A stretch of 12,810 bases of DNA. It comes from Lachnospiraceae bacterium UBA7729 (GTDB taxonomy: Bacteria; Bacillota; Clostridia; Lachnospirales; Lachnospiraceae). The position numbers and the translations under genes were made by a program. This document shows positions 5,909 through 12,810 of this stretch, piece by piece. Within the stretch, counting starts at the first letter, position 1, and every line of letters begins with the position of its first letter. The notes below the pieces were generated by a model that was not told where the DNA came from, searched no databases, and was given only the letters and a program-made list of their open reading frames with translations. The stretch lies in the NCBI GenBank assembly GCA_002482005.1, contig DLFD01000082.1, positions 1-12,810 of the forward strand, given 5' to 3'.

Positions 5909-7777
5909 TTATTGCTTTCCTGCCTGTGCTTTCTGCTGGCGGGCGATGTTCGCTCTCTTTCTCATAAGCGGGTCAAGGATCTTCTTGCGGATCCTGATCG
6001 ACTGCGGAGTAACTTCCAGAAGTTCATCCGTGTCGATGTACTCGATCGCCTGCTCCAGAGACAGTTCCTTGATCGGGACAAGCTTGAGAGCTTCGTCTGC
6101 GCCTGAGGAACGGGTATTGGTCAGATGCTTGGTCTTGCAGACGTTCAGCTCAACATCTTCCGGTTTGCTGGATTCGCCGATGACCATTCCGGAATAGACC
6201 TTGTCGCCTGGCTTCACGAAGAGGATCCCGCGGTCCTGCGCGTTGAACAGTCCGTAAGCAACTGCGACACCGGTCTCGAAGGAGATCAGGGAGCCCTGCG
6301 GACGGTAGGTCAGCTCGCCCTTGAACGGAGCATATCCATCAAAGATGGTATTGATGATACCGGTACCCTTGGTATCGGTCATGAAGTCATTACGGAAACC
6401 GATCAGTCCGCGGGACGGAATGGAGAATTCCAGCCTGGTGCGCCCGTCGGATGTCTTGCCCATGCCCTGAAGTTCGCCCTTTCTGAGAGACAGCTTCTGG
6501 ATGACCGTTCCGGAGAACTCATCCGGGACATCAACGTAAGCAATCTCCATCGGCTCGAGCTTTCTCCCGCGCTCATCCGTCTTGTAGATGACCTCTGCCT
6601 TGGAGACGGCAAACTCGTATCCCTCACGTCTCATGGTCTCGATCAGGACGGACAGATGAAGCTCTCCGCGTCCGGAAACTTTGAAGGTATCGGTCGAGCC
6701 GGTCTCCTCGACTCTCAGGGAGACGTCGGTGTTGAGCTCACGCATCAGGCGGTCCTTGATATGACGGGAAGTGACGTACTTGCCTTCCTGGCCTGCAAAT
6801 GGGCTGTCGTTTACACAGAAATTCATGGAGATCGTCGGATCCTCGATCTTCTGGAACGGGATCGCATCCGGGGTGTCGAGCGCGCAGACCGTATCTCCGA
6901 TATGCAGGTTCTCGATTCCGGACAGAGCAACGATGGCACCCATGGAAGCTTCCTGAACGTCGACCTTCTTCAGACCGTCGAACTCATAAAGCTTGGTGAT
7001 ACGGACCTTCTCGTGCTTATCCGGATCGTGATGGTTGACCAGAAGGGCATCCTGATTGACATGGATGGTCCCTCTGGTAATCTTTCCGATCCCGATCCTT
7101 CCGACGTACTCGTTGTAGTCGATGGTTGAGATGAGCATCTGAAGCGGCCCTTCCGGATCGCCATCCGGCGCCGGGATATGCTCCAGGATAGTGTCAAAGA
7201 GAGGAGCCATGTTCCGCTTCTCCTGAGGAAGGCCATCGAGGTCTGCCAGATCCTTGACTGCGAACCCTTCCCTTGCGGAAGCAAAGACGAACGGGGAATC
7301 CAGCTGCTTGTCGGATGCATTCAGGTCCATAAGAAGCTCAAGGGTCTCATCGACAACTTCCTCTGGACGGGCGCCCGGGCGGTCGATCTTGTTGACGCAG
7401 ATGACAAAAGGAAGATCGAGTGCCAGAGCCTTCTCGGTGACGAAACGTGTCTGCGGCATCGGTCCCTCAAATGCATCAACCAGAAGGATAACGCCGTCGA
7501 CCATCTTGAGGACACGCTCTACCTCGCCGCCGAAATCCGCATGACCTGGGGTATCAACGATGTTGATCCTGGTTCCCTTGTAGGTGACAGCCGTATTCTT
7601 GGACAGGATCGTGATACCGCGCTCTCGCTCGATCGCGTTGGAGTCCATGACACGGTCGACCACTTCCTGGTTGGCGCGGAATACACCGCTCTGCCTGAGC
7701 AGACAGTCGACCAGCGTAGTCTTGCCGTGGTCGACATGGGCGATAATGGCAACATTTCTCACATCTTCTCTTACCAT
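5909..7777 (-). CDS. typA: Ribosome-associated GTPase TypA/BipA
   Basis: TypA (BipA) is a translational GTPase related to EF-G. It binds 70S ribosomes and aids large-subunit assembly and growth under cold or stress. The GTPase motifs are complete: AHVDHGKTT (residues 13-21), RERGIT (51-56), DTPGHAD (75-81), NKID (129-132) and a SAREG-type G5 near 165. They are followed by a beta-barrel domain, two EF-G-like domains and the TypA-specific C-terminal domain with a basic tail. At 622 residues the protein is full length. GGAAGGAAG lies just upstream of the ATG. It is encoded against the surrounding genes and, if the origin lies to the left, would be transcribed head-on to replication. Confidence 0.97.
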   Translation of the reverse strand: MVREDVRNVAIIAHVDHGKTTLVDCLLRQSGVFRANQEVVDRVMDSNAIERERGITILSKNTAVTYKGTRINIVDTPGHADFGGEVERVLKMVDGVILLVDAFEGPMPQTRFVTEKALALDLPFVICVNKIDRPGARPEEVVDETLELLMDLNASDKQLDSPFVFASAREGFAVKDLADLDGLPQEKRNMAPLFDTILEHIPAPDGDPEGPLQMLISTIDYNEYVGRIGIGKITRGTIHVNQDALLVNHHDPDKHEKVRITKLYEFDGLKKVDVQEASMGAIVALSGIENLHIGDTVCALDTPDAIPFQKIEDPTISMNFCVNDSPFAGQEGKYVTSRHIKDRLMRELNTDVSLRVEETGSTDTFKVSGRGELHLSVLIETMRREGYEFAVSKAEVIYKTDERGRKLEPMEIAYVDVPDEFSGTVIQKLSLRKGELQGMGKTSDGRTRLEFSIPSRGLIGFRNDFMTDTKGTGIINTIFDGYAPFKGELTYRPQGSLISFETGVAVAYGLFNAQDRGILFVKPGDKVYSGMVIGESSKPEDVELNVCKTKHLTNTRSSGADEALKLVPIKELSLEQAIEYIDTDELLEVTPQSIRIRKKILDPLMRKRANIARQQKAQAGKQ

Positions 7778-7849
7778 AAAGCTTCCTTCCTTGCCGCGGC
7801 ACTTTCAAAACCGCGTAGATCCAATCTTTTTCACGAAAAAACCGTTAAC

Positions 7850-7877
7850 ATTTTATCATAAAACTTTCCTATTGCAA
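7850..7877 (-). promoter_or_regulatory. Possible typA promoter
   Basis: On the minus strand, TTGCAA (7877-7872) and TAAAAT (7855-7850) have a 16-bp spacer. The overlapping TATGAT (7860-7855) is an alternative -10. The -35 matches four of six bases. Confidence 0.4.
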
Positions 7878-7913
7878 GGGGAGAATGGCCTGTCAGTACC
7901 CTTGCCTTGCAAT
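7871..7913. repeat. Inverted repeat covering both divergent -35 elements
   Basis: ATTGCAAGG (7871-7879) and CCTTGCAAT (7905-7913) are exact inverse copies 25 bases apart. Each arm contains the TTGCAA proposed as -35 for typA (minus strand) and for the cobO-like gene (plus strand). A nested CAAGGG/CCCTTG pair lies at 7875-7880/7899-7904. Confidence 0.55.
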
Positions 7914-7935
7914 TGAAGGCTTTCTAGTGTATATA
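7907..7935 (+). promoter_or_regulatory. Possible promoter of the cobO-like gene
   Basis: TTGCAA (7907-7912), a 17-bp spacer and TATATA (7930-7935) precede the gene. The resulting leader of about 110 bases contains a small hairpin (AGTGG/CCACT) but no recognisable riboswitch. Confidence 0.45.
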
Positions 7936-8051
7936 TAAGCATACTGGCACTTTGTCTGCTGCCGGAAAATAGTGGTATTTCCCACTGTCTGCCCTGGTTA
8001 AAGCCGGAGCAGGACGGCGGTCATGCGTGAATCTGCAGGAAGGCTGAGATC

Positions 8052-8558
8052 ATGGGAAAAGGTTACGTCCATATCTACTGTGGGAAAGGAAGCGGGAAGT
8101 CTTCCGCTGCGATCGGACAGGCGGTAAAGGCCGCATGCTCCGGCAAGAGAGTCTTCATGATCCAGTTCATGAAGGGAAAGGAAGCGGTGGAACTCGGTTT
8201 CCTCAAGAAACTGGAGCCTGAGATCAAGCTGTTTTCATTCGATAAGTTTCAGAAGCCGTTCAGCGAGCTTGATGAAGATGAGAAGGCGGAAGAACTGGTC
8301 CATTACCGGACAGGGTTCAGCTTTGCAAGGAAGGTCATCTCCACAGGGGAGTGCGATGTGCTGATCCTGGATGAGATCCTCGGACTTCCGAGGACAGGAG
8401 TCATCAGGGAAGAAGACATCCTTTCCCTTCTGGAGGCTGCCCAGGATGATATGGAGATCTATCTGACCGGACAGACAAAGCTGGAGAGTATCTGGCCTTA
8501 CGTGGACGAGGTCACGGAGATCGTGACAGATTACAAGCAGCAGAAGCCGCAGGACTGA
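8052..8558 (+). CDS. CobO/BtuR-like P-loop ATPase, divergent
   Basis: The protein (168 residues) resembles the CobA/CobO/BtuR family. These adenosyltransferases transfer adenosyl from ATP to reduced corrinoids. It has an N-terminal P-loop GKGSGKSS (11-18; the family usually has GNGKGKS/T), a Walker B-like DVLILDE (102-108), and the family layout of IQFMKGK after the first strand-helix. It departs at positions normally conserved. The C-terminal TGR.AP motif is TGQTKLESIW (139-148), and the family's basic/His tail is replaced by KQQKPQD. No other cobalamin genes are nearby. AGGAAGG lies 8 bases before the ATG. Automated tools would call it cob(I)yrinic acid a,c-diamide adenosyltransferase; a different ATPase role is possible. 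It is followed by the M18 gene in the same direction. Confidence 0.7.
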   Translation: MGKGYVHIYCGKGSGKSSAAIGQAVKAACSGKRVFMIQFMKGKEAVELGFLKKLEPEIKLFSFDKFQKPFSELDEDEKAEELVHYRTGFSFARKVISTGECDVLILDEILGLPRTGVIREEDILSLLEAAQDDMEIYLTGQTKLESIWPYVDEVTEIVTDYKQQKPQD

Positions 8559-8605
8559 GGAGACACAGGAATCTATATATCTTACAGAAAGGCTGAGTGA
8601 ATCAT

Positions 8606-10042
8606 ATGACAAGAGAGAACAGGTGGAAGACCTATACAGAGGCACAGCTGAAAGATCTGAATGCTCTCTGTGAGGACTACAAGGACACGATGACCCGCTG
8701 CAAGACCGAGCGTGAGTTCGCGGCAGAAGCCGTGGAGCGGGCGGAGAAGGCGGGATTCCGGGACCTCAGAAAGATCGTTGAAAGCGGCGGTACTCTGGGA
8801 GCAGGAGACAAGGTCTATGCGGTCTGGATGAAGAAGACTGTCGTCCTCTATGTTATAGGAAGGAAGCCGCTTCAGGAAGGGATGAGGATCCTCGGGGCCC
8901 ATATCGATTCCCCGAGGCTGGATCTCAAGCAGCACCCGCTCTACGAAGATACCGAGTTTGCATATCTTGATACCCACTACTACGGCGGTATCAAGAAGTA
9001 TCAGTGGACCACCATTCCGCTGGCGATCCACGGCGTCATCGCGAAGGAAGACGGTACCGTCGTGAAGGTCAATGTCGGTGAGGATCCGTCTGATCCGGTC
9101 TTCTGTGTCAGCGATCTTCTGATCCATCTCTCCAAAGATCAGATGGGAAAGTCTCTCGGGGAAGCCATCACAGGAGAGAATCTGGATGTCCTGGTCGGCT
9201 CCAGACCGCTGGTCATCGGCAAGGAGGATACTGACTGCTGCAGAGAAGACGGCAGAGATGCAGACTGCTGCAAGGATGACGGCAAGGACCTTGTCAGGAA
9301 GCAGATCCTGCAGATCCTGAAGAATAAGTATGACGTGGAAGAGGAAGATTTCCTGTCTGCAGAGCTGGAGGTCGTTCCGGCAGGGCCGGCAAGAGATCTC
9401 GGATTTGACCGCAGCATGGTCGCAGCTTACGGACAGGATGACAAAGTCTGCGCATTCACTTCGCTCGATGCGATCCTCAGATCGGAAGATCCGGAGTACA
9501 CTTCCTGCTGTCTGCTTACAGACAAGGAAGAGATCGGCTCCGTGGGAGCAACCGGCGCTCATTCCCATTTCTTTGAGAATGCGACTGCCGAGCTCATGGA
9601 CCGCTGCGGTCAGTACAGCGAACTGGCTCTGAGAAGATGCCTGTCTTCCTGCAGAATGCTTTCCTCCGATGTCTCCGCGGCTTACGACCCGCTTTACGGT
9701 TCTGCTTACGAGAAGAAGAATTCTGCTTACTTCGGCAAGGGAATCGTCTACAACAAGTACACCGGAGCACGCGGGAAGTCCGGATCCAACGACGCCAATG
9801 CAGAGTACTTCAGCTGGGTCCGCAGGATCATGGATGATGCAGATGTCGCTTTCCAGACCGCTGAACTCGGCAAGGTCGATGTCGGCGGGGGCGGGACCAT
9901 CGCTTACATCTCCGCCGCATACGCCATGAACGTCGTGGATGCAGGGGTTGCAGTCCTGAACATGCATGCGCCGATGGAAGTAACCTCCAAGTCTGACATC
10001 TTCGAGGCAAGAAACGCATATGCTGTCTTCCTGAAGGCATGA
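8606..10042 (+). CDS. M18-family aminopeptidase
   Basis: This M18 metallo-aminopeptidase (aspartyl aminopeptidase type) removes N-terminal residues from peptides in the cytoplasm, using two metal ions. Family motifs are present: AHIDSPRLDLKQHPL with His99 and Asp101, DKEEIGSVGATGAHSHF with the catalytic Glu308/Glu309 pair, NKYTGARGKSGSNDANAEY, GGGGTIAYI, and MHAPMEVTSKSDIFEA with His454. From this ATG it is 478 residues, within the family range. An in-frame GTG at 8597 sits four bases after AAAGG; the ATG at 8606 has no strong site, so the start is uncertain by nine bases. Residues 209-228 carry a tandem Cys-rich duplication (DCCREDGRDA, DCCKDDGKDL) that is unusual for the family. It lies 47 bases after the cobO-like gene. 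Confidence 0.92.
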   Translation: MTRENRWKTYTEAQLKDLNALCEDYKDTMTRCKTEREFAAEAVERAEKAGFRDLRKIVESGGTLGAGDKVYAVWMKKTVVLYVIGRKPLQEGMRILGAHIDSPRLDLKQHPLYEDTEFAYLDTHYYGGIKKYQWTTIPLAIHGVIAKEDGTVVKVNVGEDPSDPVFCVSDLLIHLSKDQMGKSLGEAITGENLDVLVGSRPLVIGKEDTDCCREDGRDADCCKDDGKDLVRKQILQILKNKYDVEEEDFLSAELEVVPAGPARDLGFDRSMVAAYGQDDKVCAFTSLDAILRSEDPEYTSCCLLTDKEEIGSVGATGAHSHFFENATAELMDRCGQYSELALRRCLSSCRMLSSDVSAAYDPLYGSAYEKKNSAYFGKGIVYNKYTGARGKSGSNDANAEYFSWVRRIMDDADVAFQTAELGKVDVGGGGTIAYISAAYAMNVVDAGVAVLNMHAPMEVTSKSDIFEARNAYAVFLKA

Positions 10043-10060
10043 GGCCACATAGATAACATA

Positions 10061-10101
10061 CAGGGGACAGGTATCTTTCCGGTGAAGATGCCTGTCCCCT
10101 G
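10061..10101 (+). other. Strong intercistronic hairpin between the M18 gene and pepT
   Basis: A 17-bp stem (10061-10077/10085-10101) with a single T-G wobble and a 7-base loop stands 18 bases after the M18 stop codon. No T tract follows, so full intrinsic termination is unlikely. It could stabilise the upstream mRNA end or cause partial termination before pepT. Confidence 0.6.
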
Positions 10102-10133
10102 CGGATCCTGACAAAAGAAAAGAGGGTGCAGAT

Positions 10134-11357
10134 ATGAGAGCGTACGAAAGGCTGATCAGATATGCCAGAGTCTGGACGACTTCGGATGAAGCAAATGAGG
10201 CGGTTTCACCGAGCACGGAACGTCAGTGGGACCTGGCAAGGATGCTTGTTCGGGATATGAAGGAGCTGGGGATCGAGGATGCCTCAGTCGATGAGAACTG
10301 CTACGTCATCGGCCACGTTCAGGCGACGGAAGGCTATGAGGGAAAGACAAAGCTTGGCTTTATCGCTCACATGGACACCGCTCCGGATGCATCTGGTGAG
10401 GATGTGGACCCGCAGCTTCATGAAAACTATGACGGACAGGCTGTAAAGCTTGGCGACGGGAAGGTGCTGGACCCGGCTCAGTTCCCGGAGCTTAAGGGGA
10501 TGAAGGGAAAGACCCTGATCACGACCGATGGAAGAACGCTTCTCGGAGCGGATGACAAGGCCGGCATCTCCGAGATCCTGACGATGGTCTGCGAACTGAA
10601 AGAGAAGAAGATCCCGCACGGGCCGATCTCGGTTGCATTCACTCCGGATGAGGAGATCGGGTCCGGCGCTCATCTGCTGGATCTTGACAGGTTCGGCGCG
10701 GAGCTTGCCTACACGGTCGATGGCGGTCCGACTTCCGAGATCACCTATGAGACCTTCAACGCAGCTTCGGCAAAGTTTGAGATCACAGGCGTCTCGGTCC
10801 ATCCGGGAAGCGCCAGGGACCTGATGGTCAATGCGGCTCTGGTGGCGTGCGAGATCAATTCCATGCTTCCTGCGGGAGACATCCCGAGGCTCACGGAAGG
10901 CTATGAGGGTTTCTTCCACCTGACCGGGATGGAGGGAGACGTCGAGAAGGCTTCCATCTCCTATATTGTGAGAGATCACAGGGCGGCAAACTTCCAGGCA
11001 AGACTTGACCTCATTGAGCATATCGCGAAAGTCCTGAACGGGAAGTACGGCGAAGGGACCGTGAAGCTGACCGTGAAGCATCAGTACAATAACATGGAAG
11101 AGAAGATCCGCCCGCACATGGACCTGGTGGAGATCGCAAAGAAGGCGATCTCAAGTCTCGGCATCACGCCGGACACCGCTCCGGTCAGGGGAGGTACCGA
11201 CGGAGCGGAGCTCTCCTTCCGAGGACTGCCGTGCCCGAACCTCGGGACCGGCGGATACGGATTCCATGGCCCGTACGAGCATATCACTGCGGAAGACATG
11301 GACGATGAGGTGAAGATCCTCACGAAGATCGTGGAAGCATACGCAGAAAAAAAGTAA
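10134..11357 (+). CDS. pepT: Peptidase T (tripeptide aminopeptidase)
   Basis: PepT is a cytoplasmic dizinc M20B aminopeptidase that releases the N-terminal residue of tripeptides. The zinc ligands and catalytic residues are readable: His79 and Asp81 in AHMDTAP, bridging Asp141 in LLGADDKAG, the Glu173-Glu174 pair in TPDEEIGSG, Asp196 in VDGGP, and His378 in FHGPYEH. The dimerisation or lid domain (about 205-320) includes FEITGVSVHPGSA. PVRGGTDGAELSFRGLPCPNLGTG follows. At 407 residues it is standard size. A GAGGG seven bases before the ATG supports the start. It lies 91 bases after the M18 aminopeptidase, and the two probably act in sequence on peptides. Confidence 0.95.
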   Translation: MRAYERLIRYARVWTTSDEANEAVSPSTERQWDLARMLVRDMKELGIEDASVDENCYVIGHVQATEGYEGKTKLGFIAHMDTAPDASGEDVDPQLHENYDGQAVKLGDGKVLDPAQFPELKGMKGKTLITTDGRTLLGADDKAGISEILTMVCELKEKKIPHGPISVAFTPDEEIGSGAHLLDLDRFGAELAYTVDGGPTSEITYETFNAASAKFEITGVSVHPGSARDLMVNAALVACEINSMLPAGDIPRLTEGYEGFFHLTGMEGDVEKASISYIVRDHRAANFQARLDLIEHIAKVLNGKYGEGTVKLTVKHQYNNMEEKIRPHMDLVEIAKKAISSLGITPDTAPVRGGTDGAELSFRGLPCPNLGTGGYGFHGPYEHITAEDMDDEVKILTKIVEAYAEKK

Positions 11358-11426
11358 GCTGGCAGGCTTTCTCCAGGATGCAGGATGGAACATATCAGCT
11401 ATATGGGTCAGAAAGGGGTGGATGAG

Positions 11427-12317
11427 ATGAAAAAAGTATCGGAAAGCATGAAGATGAGGCTTGCGCTTATTGCCGCGGCTGTGATGGTCCTGCTCTCCTC
11501 AGGACTGTTTCAGGCGAAAGCATATGCAGCCGGAAGAAAAGTTTCCAATCCGCGGATGGTCAGCCTGAAGCTGAACCGCACTTATACGGCTTATGATGTC
11601 ACAGGCGACGGAAGAGCAGACAGGGTCCGTTTTTCCGGCAGGGCCAAGAGCGGCGGCTACGTCGGACTTGCTCTATGGGTCAATGGCAAAAAGTACACGC
11701 TGCTGAAGGCATCCGGCGGAAGATACAATGTGGATTATTTTGACCTGTTTGCGAAGATCTGCACACTTTCGAACGGAAAGCCATTCCTGTTCATAAATCC
11801 GCAGTTGGATAATGAAGACGGACCGATCAGCGCCCTGTACCGCATGAAAAAAGGCCGCCTGCAGAAGGTGATCGACTTCAACACATATTTCAAAGGCGGC
11901 TATACTCATACGAACACCAGGATCATCCGGGTATCCGGCAGCAGCCTTACCTTCAGGTTAGCAGCCATGAACATGGCTCTTGGCTATACCGAGATGGATT
12001 TCAGGATGAAATATTTCCTTGGGAACCTCAGACTCTCATCGAGGAAGGGAAGTATCGTATCGATCTGCGGATCCAGTCCGAGAAACGCGAAGGCACTGAG
12101 AAGGACCGTAAAGCTTTACCGGACAGCAGGCGCAAGTAAGAGTTCCATCAGGATTGCGAAGGGGACGAAGGTCAGGGTGACCAAAGTCTATGTCGGAAAA
12201 AAAGTGACACGGTTCTACCTGAAGCCGGTCTCCGGAAAGGGAGGCTGGTTCCAGAATCCGGCCAGCTACAGGTACGGCATGAAGCCGATCCTCGCGGGTA
12301 CCGGATATTCAGGCTGA
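11427..12317 (+). CDS. Secreted protein with EF-hand-like motif, function unknown
   Basis: I do not recognise a named family. The chosen ATG (296 residues) follows AAAGGGG by eight bases and gives a textbook signal peptide: basic n-region, hydrophobic core at about 12-28, and an AYA cleavage site after residue 34. An in-frame ATG at 11385 would add 14 residues without a good ribosome site. The mature protein is strongly basic. It has YDVTGDGRADRV (about 56-66), a calcium-loop-like motif seen in secreted repeat proteins. Its C-terminal part (about 228-280; LYRTAG, KGTKVRVTKVYVG, WFQ) resembles an SH3-like cell-wall or surface module. It is likely exported and perhaps wall-associated. It lies 69 bases after pepT and ends in a strong terminator. 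Confidence 0.75.
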   Translation: MKKVSESMKMRLALIAAAVMVLLSSGLFQAKAYAAGRKVSNPRMVSLKLNRTYTAYDVTGDGRADRVRFSGRAKSGGYVGLALWVNGKKYTLLKASGGRYNVDYFDLFAKICTLSNGKPFLFINPQLDNEDGPISALYRMKKGRLQKVIDFNTYFKGGYTHTNTRIIRVSGSSLTFRLAAMNMALGYTEMDFRMKYFLGNLRLSSRKGSIVSICGSSPRNAKALRRTVKLYRTAGASKSSIRIAKGTKVRVTKVYVGKKVTRFYLKPVSGKGGWFQNPASYRYGMKPILAGTGYSG

Positions 12318-12327
12318 GGAATGACAG

Positions 12328-12357
12328 AGGCAGCGGGCTTTGCCCCGCTGCCTTTTC
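12328..12357 (+). terminator. Intrinsic terminator after the secreted-protein gene
   Basis: A perfect 10-bp GC-rich stem (12328-12337/12344-12353) with a 6-base loop is followed by TTTTC. It begins 11 bases after the stop codon. Confidence 0.9.
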
Positions 12358-12358
12358 T

Positions 12359-12485
12359 ATCCCATAGGATGCAGAAAGGCCGCCGGTAACGGCTTTTTGT
12401 ATCCCATAGGATGCAGAAAGGCCGCCTGTAACGGTTTTTTATCCCATAGGATGCAAAAAGGCCGCCGGTGGCGGCTTTTTGTATT
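12359..12485. repeat. Three tandem terminator-like repeats
   Basis: Units start at 12359, 12401 and 12441 (periods 42 and 40). Each begins with ATCCCATAGGAT, then GCA(G/A)AAAGGCCGCC, a short loop, and a 3' arm ending in TTTTT. Each unit can fold as a hairpin with T-runs on one strand and A-runs on the other. The third has the best stem (GCCGCC/GGCGGC plus AAAAA/TTTTT). Minus-strand translation gives the recurrent peptide YRRPFCILWD, which is almost certainly not a real protein. A related single copy lies at 5735-5769. Confidence 0.85.
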
Positions 12486-12556
12486 GTCACAAAGCCTTCA
12501 CCTGAGGGACACAGAGCGTTCATATTCCGGGACTATGTTTAAGAACATCAGCAAGG

Positions 12557-12620
12557 GAAGTCATTCACCCGAGAAGTCATTCACCCGAGAAGTCATTCAC
12601 CCGAAAAGTCATTCATCCGA
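12557..12620 (+). repeat. Four tandem copies of a 16-bp repeat
   Basis: GAAGTCATTCACCCGA is exact at 12557-12572, 12573-12588 and 12589-12604. The fourth copy (12605-12620) is AAAGTCATTCATCCGA, with two changes. The array abuts AAAGGAGG, the ribosome binding site of the next gene. A partial, diverged word TTCACCTGAG lies at about 12498-12507. The unit length is not a multiple of three and no ORF uses it, so it is untranslated leader or promoter DNA. Confidence 0.9.
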
Positions 12621-12636
12621 AAAGGAGGAAGTGTTT

Positions 12637-12810
12637 ATGAAGAAAAGAAATCTTGCCCTTAGTGTCCTTCTTGCAGTTTCCATGACAGTTTCGTCGGGGG
12701 CTATGTCATCAGCCATGGCGGAAGAAGTCCCAAAGCAGACTTCGGAAGAGACGAGCGAAGCTTCACAGAATACACCTCCGGCGAAGCCGGAAGGGGAGGC
12801 GCCGGATGGA
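12637..12810 (+). CDS. Secreted protein, N-terminal part only
   Basis: The open reading frame runs off the right edge after 58 codons. GGAGG at 12624-12628, eight bases before the ATG, supports the start. The protein begins MKKRNLALSVLL, followed by a hydrophobic segment and a likely signal-peptidase site AMA before EE (around residue 28). The visible mature part is a Pro/Glu/Ser/Thr-rich, acidic, low-complexity stretch typical of linkers in exported or surface proteins. The function cannot be told from this part. Codon composition resembles the neighbouring genes. The preceding gene also encodes a secreted protein, but a terminator and repeats separate them. Confidence 0.75.
   Translation, partial: MKKRNLALSVLLAVSMTVSSGAMSSAMAEEVPKQTSEETSEASQNTPPAKPEGEAPDG

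Noticed and set aside
7943..8051. Possible cobalamin riboswitch in the leader of the cobO-like gene
   Set aside because: CCACTG and AGCCGGAG-like words are present, but the order, the conserved core and the paired receptor elements of the B12 riboswitch are not. A covariance search with the Rfam cobalamin model would settle it; a significant hit would overturn this.
8597..8605. GTG start for the M18 aminopeptidase
   Set aside because: It is possible, with AAAGG four bases upstream, but the spacing is short and the family alignment fits the ATG at 8606. It is not fully excluded.
11385..11426. Longer start for the secreted protein
   Set aside because: The ATG at 11385 has no Shine-Dalgarno site and would put a 14-residue polar extension before a good signal peptide; the ATG at 11427 has AAAGGGG at proper spacing.
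11358..11426. Terminator between pepT and the secreted-protein gene
   Set aside because: Only a 4-bp AAGC/GCTT pairing with a short T stretch is present, too weak to call.
12266..12523. Minus-strand ORF with repeated YRRPFCILWD peptide
   Set aside because: The peptide repeats are translations of the tandem terminator-like hairpins. The ORF overlaps a real gene end and lacks a ribosome site.

Overview
The window looks like a housekeeping stretch of chromosome from a moderately GC-rich member of the Bacillota, most likely class Clostridia and plausibly Lachnospirales. The reasons are AGGAGG-type ribosome binding sites, a Gram-positive type TrmB (MRLRN start), a short-chain GreA homologue, MEP-pathway IspE, a clostridial-type LDH-like enzyme and many hairpin terminators. 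I see no phage, transposon, CRISPR array or tRNA/rRNA gene.

Layout. Bases 1-358 hold no convincing gene but carry a cluster of DnaA boxes, three of them exact TGTGGATAA, so this may be part of a replication origin. trmB (tRNA m7G46 methyltransferase) reads leftward toward it. A divergent intergenic region with two related palindromes separates trmB from a PHP-family histidinol-phosphatase-like gene. A second promoter and a structured leader precede a compact cluster of greA-like gene, ispE and an FCD-type GntR regulator. The last codons of the regulator overlap a near-consensus promoter (TTGACA-17-TATTAT) that drives an LDH/MDH-family dehydrogenase. That gene and the leftward typA (bipA) converge on a 263-bp region packed with hairpins.

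typA and a rightward gene set diverge from a region with two symmetric promoter-like elements. The rightward set is a divergent CobO-like P-loop ATPase, an M18 aminopeptidase, peptidase T, and a secreted protein with an EF-hand-like motif. The set ends in a strong terminator followed by three tandem terminator-like repeats. A relative of that repeat lies at 5735-5769. The window closes with four copies of a 16-bp tandem repeat directly in front of the ribosome binding site of a second secreted protein, which runs off the right edge.

How the genes fit together. Most genes read rightward, away from the putative origin; typA and trmB are the exceptions. Functions are mainly core metabolism and information processing: tRNA modification, transcript cleavage, isoprenoid precursor synthesis, fermentative NADH disposal, ribosome-associated GTPase and peptide breakdown. 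M18 and peptidase T probably act together on intracellular peptides. The GntR regulator may control the adjacent dehydrogenase, but this is inferred from position only. I did not find a clearly new multi-gene system. The best leads are the Arg at the LDH/MDH specificity position, the atypical CobO-like protein, the Cys-rich duplication in the M18 enzyme, the terminator-repeat family and the 16-bp repeats.
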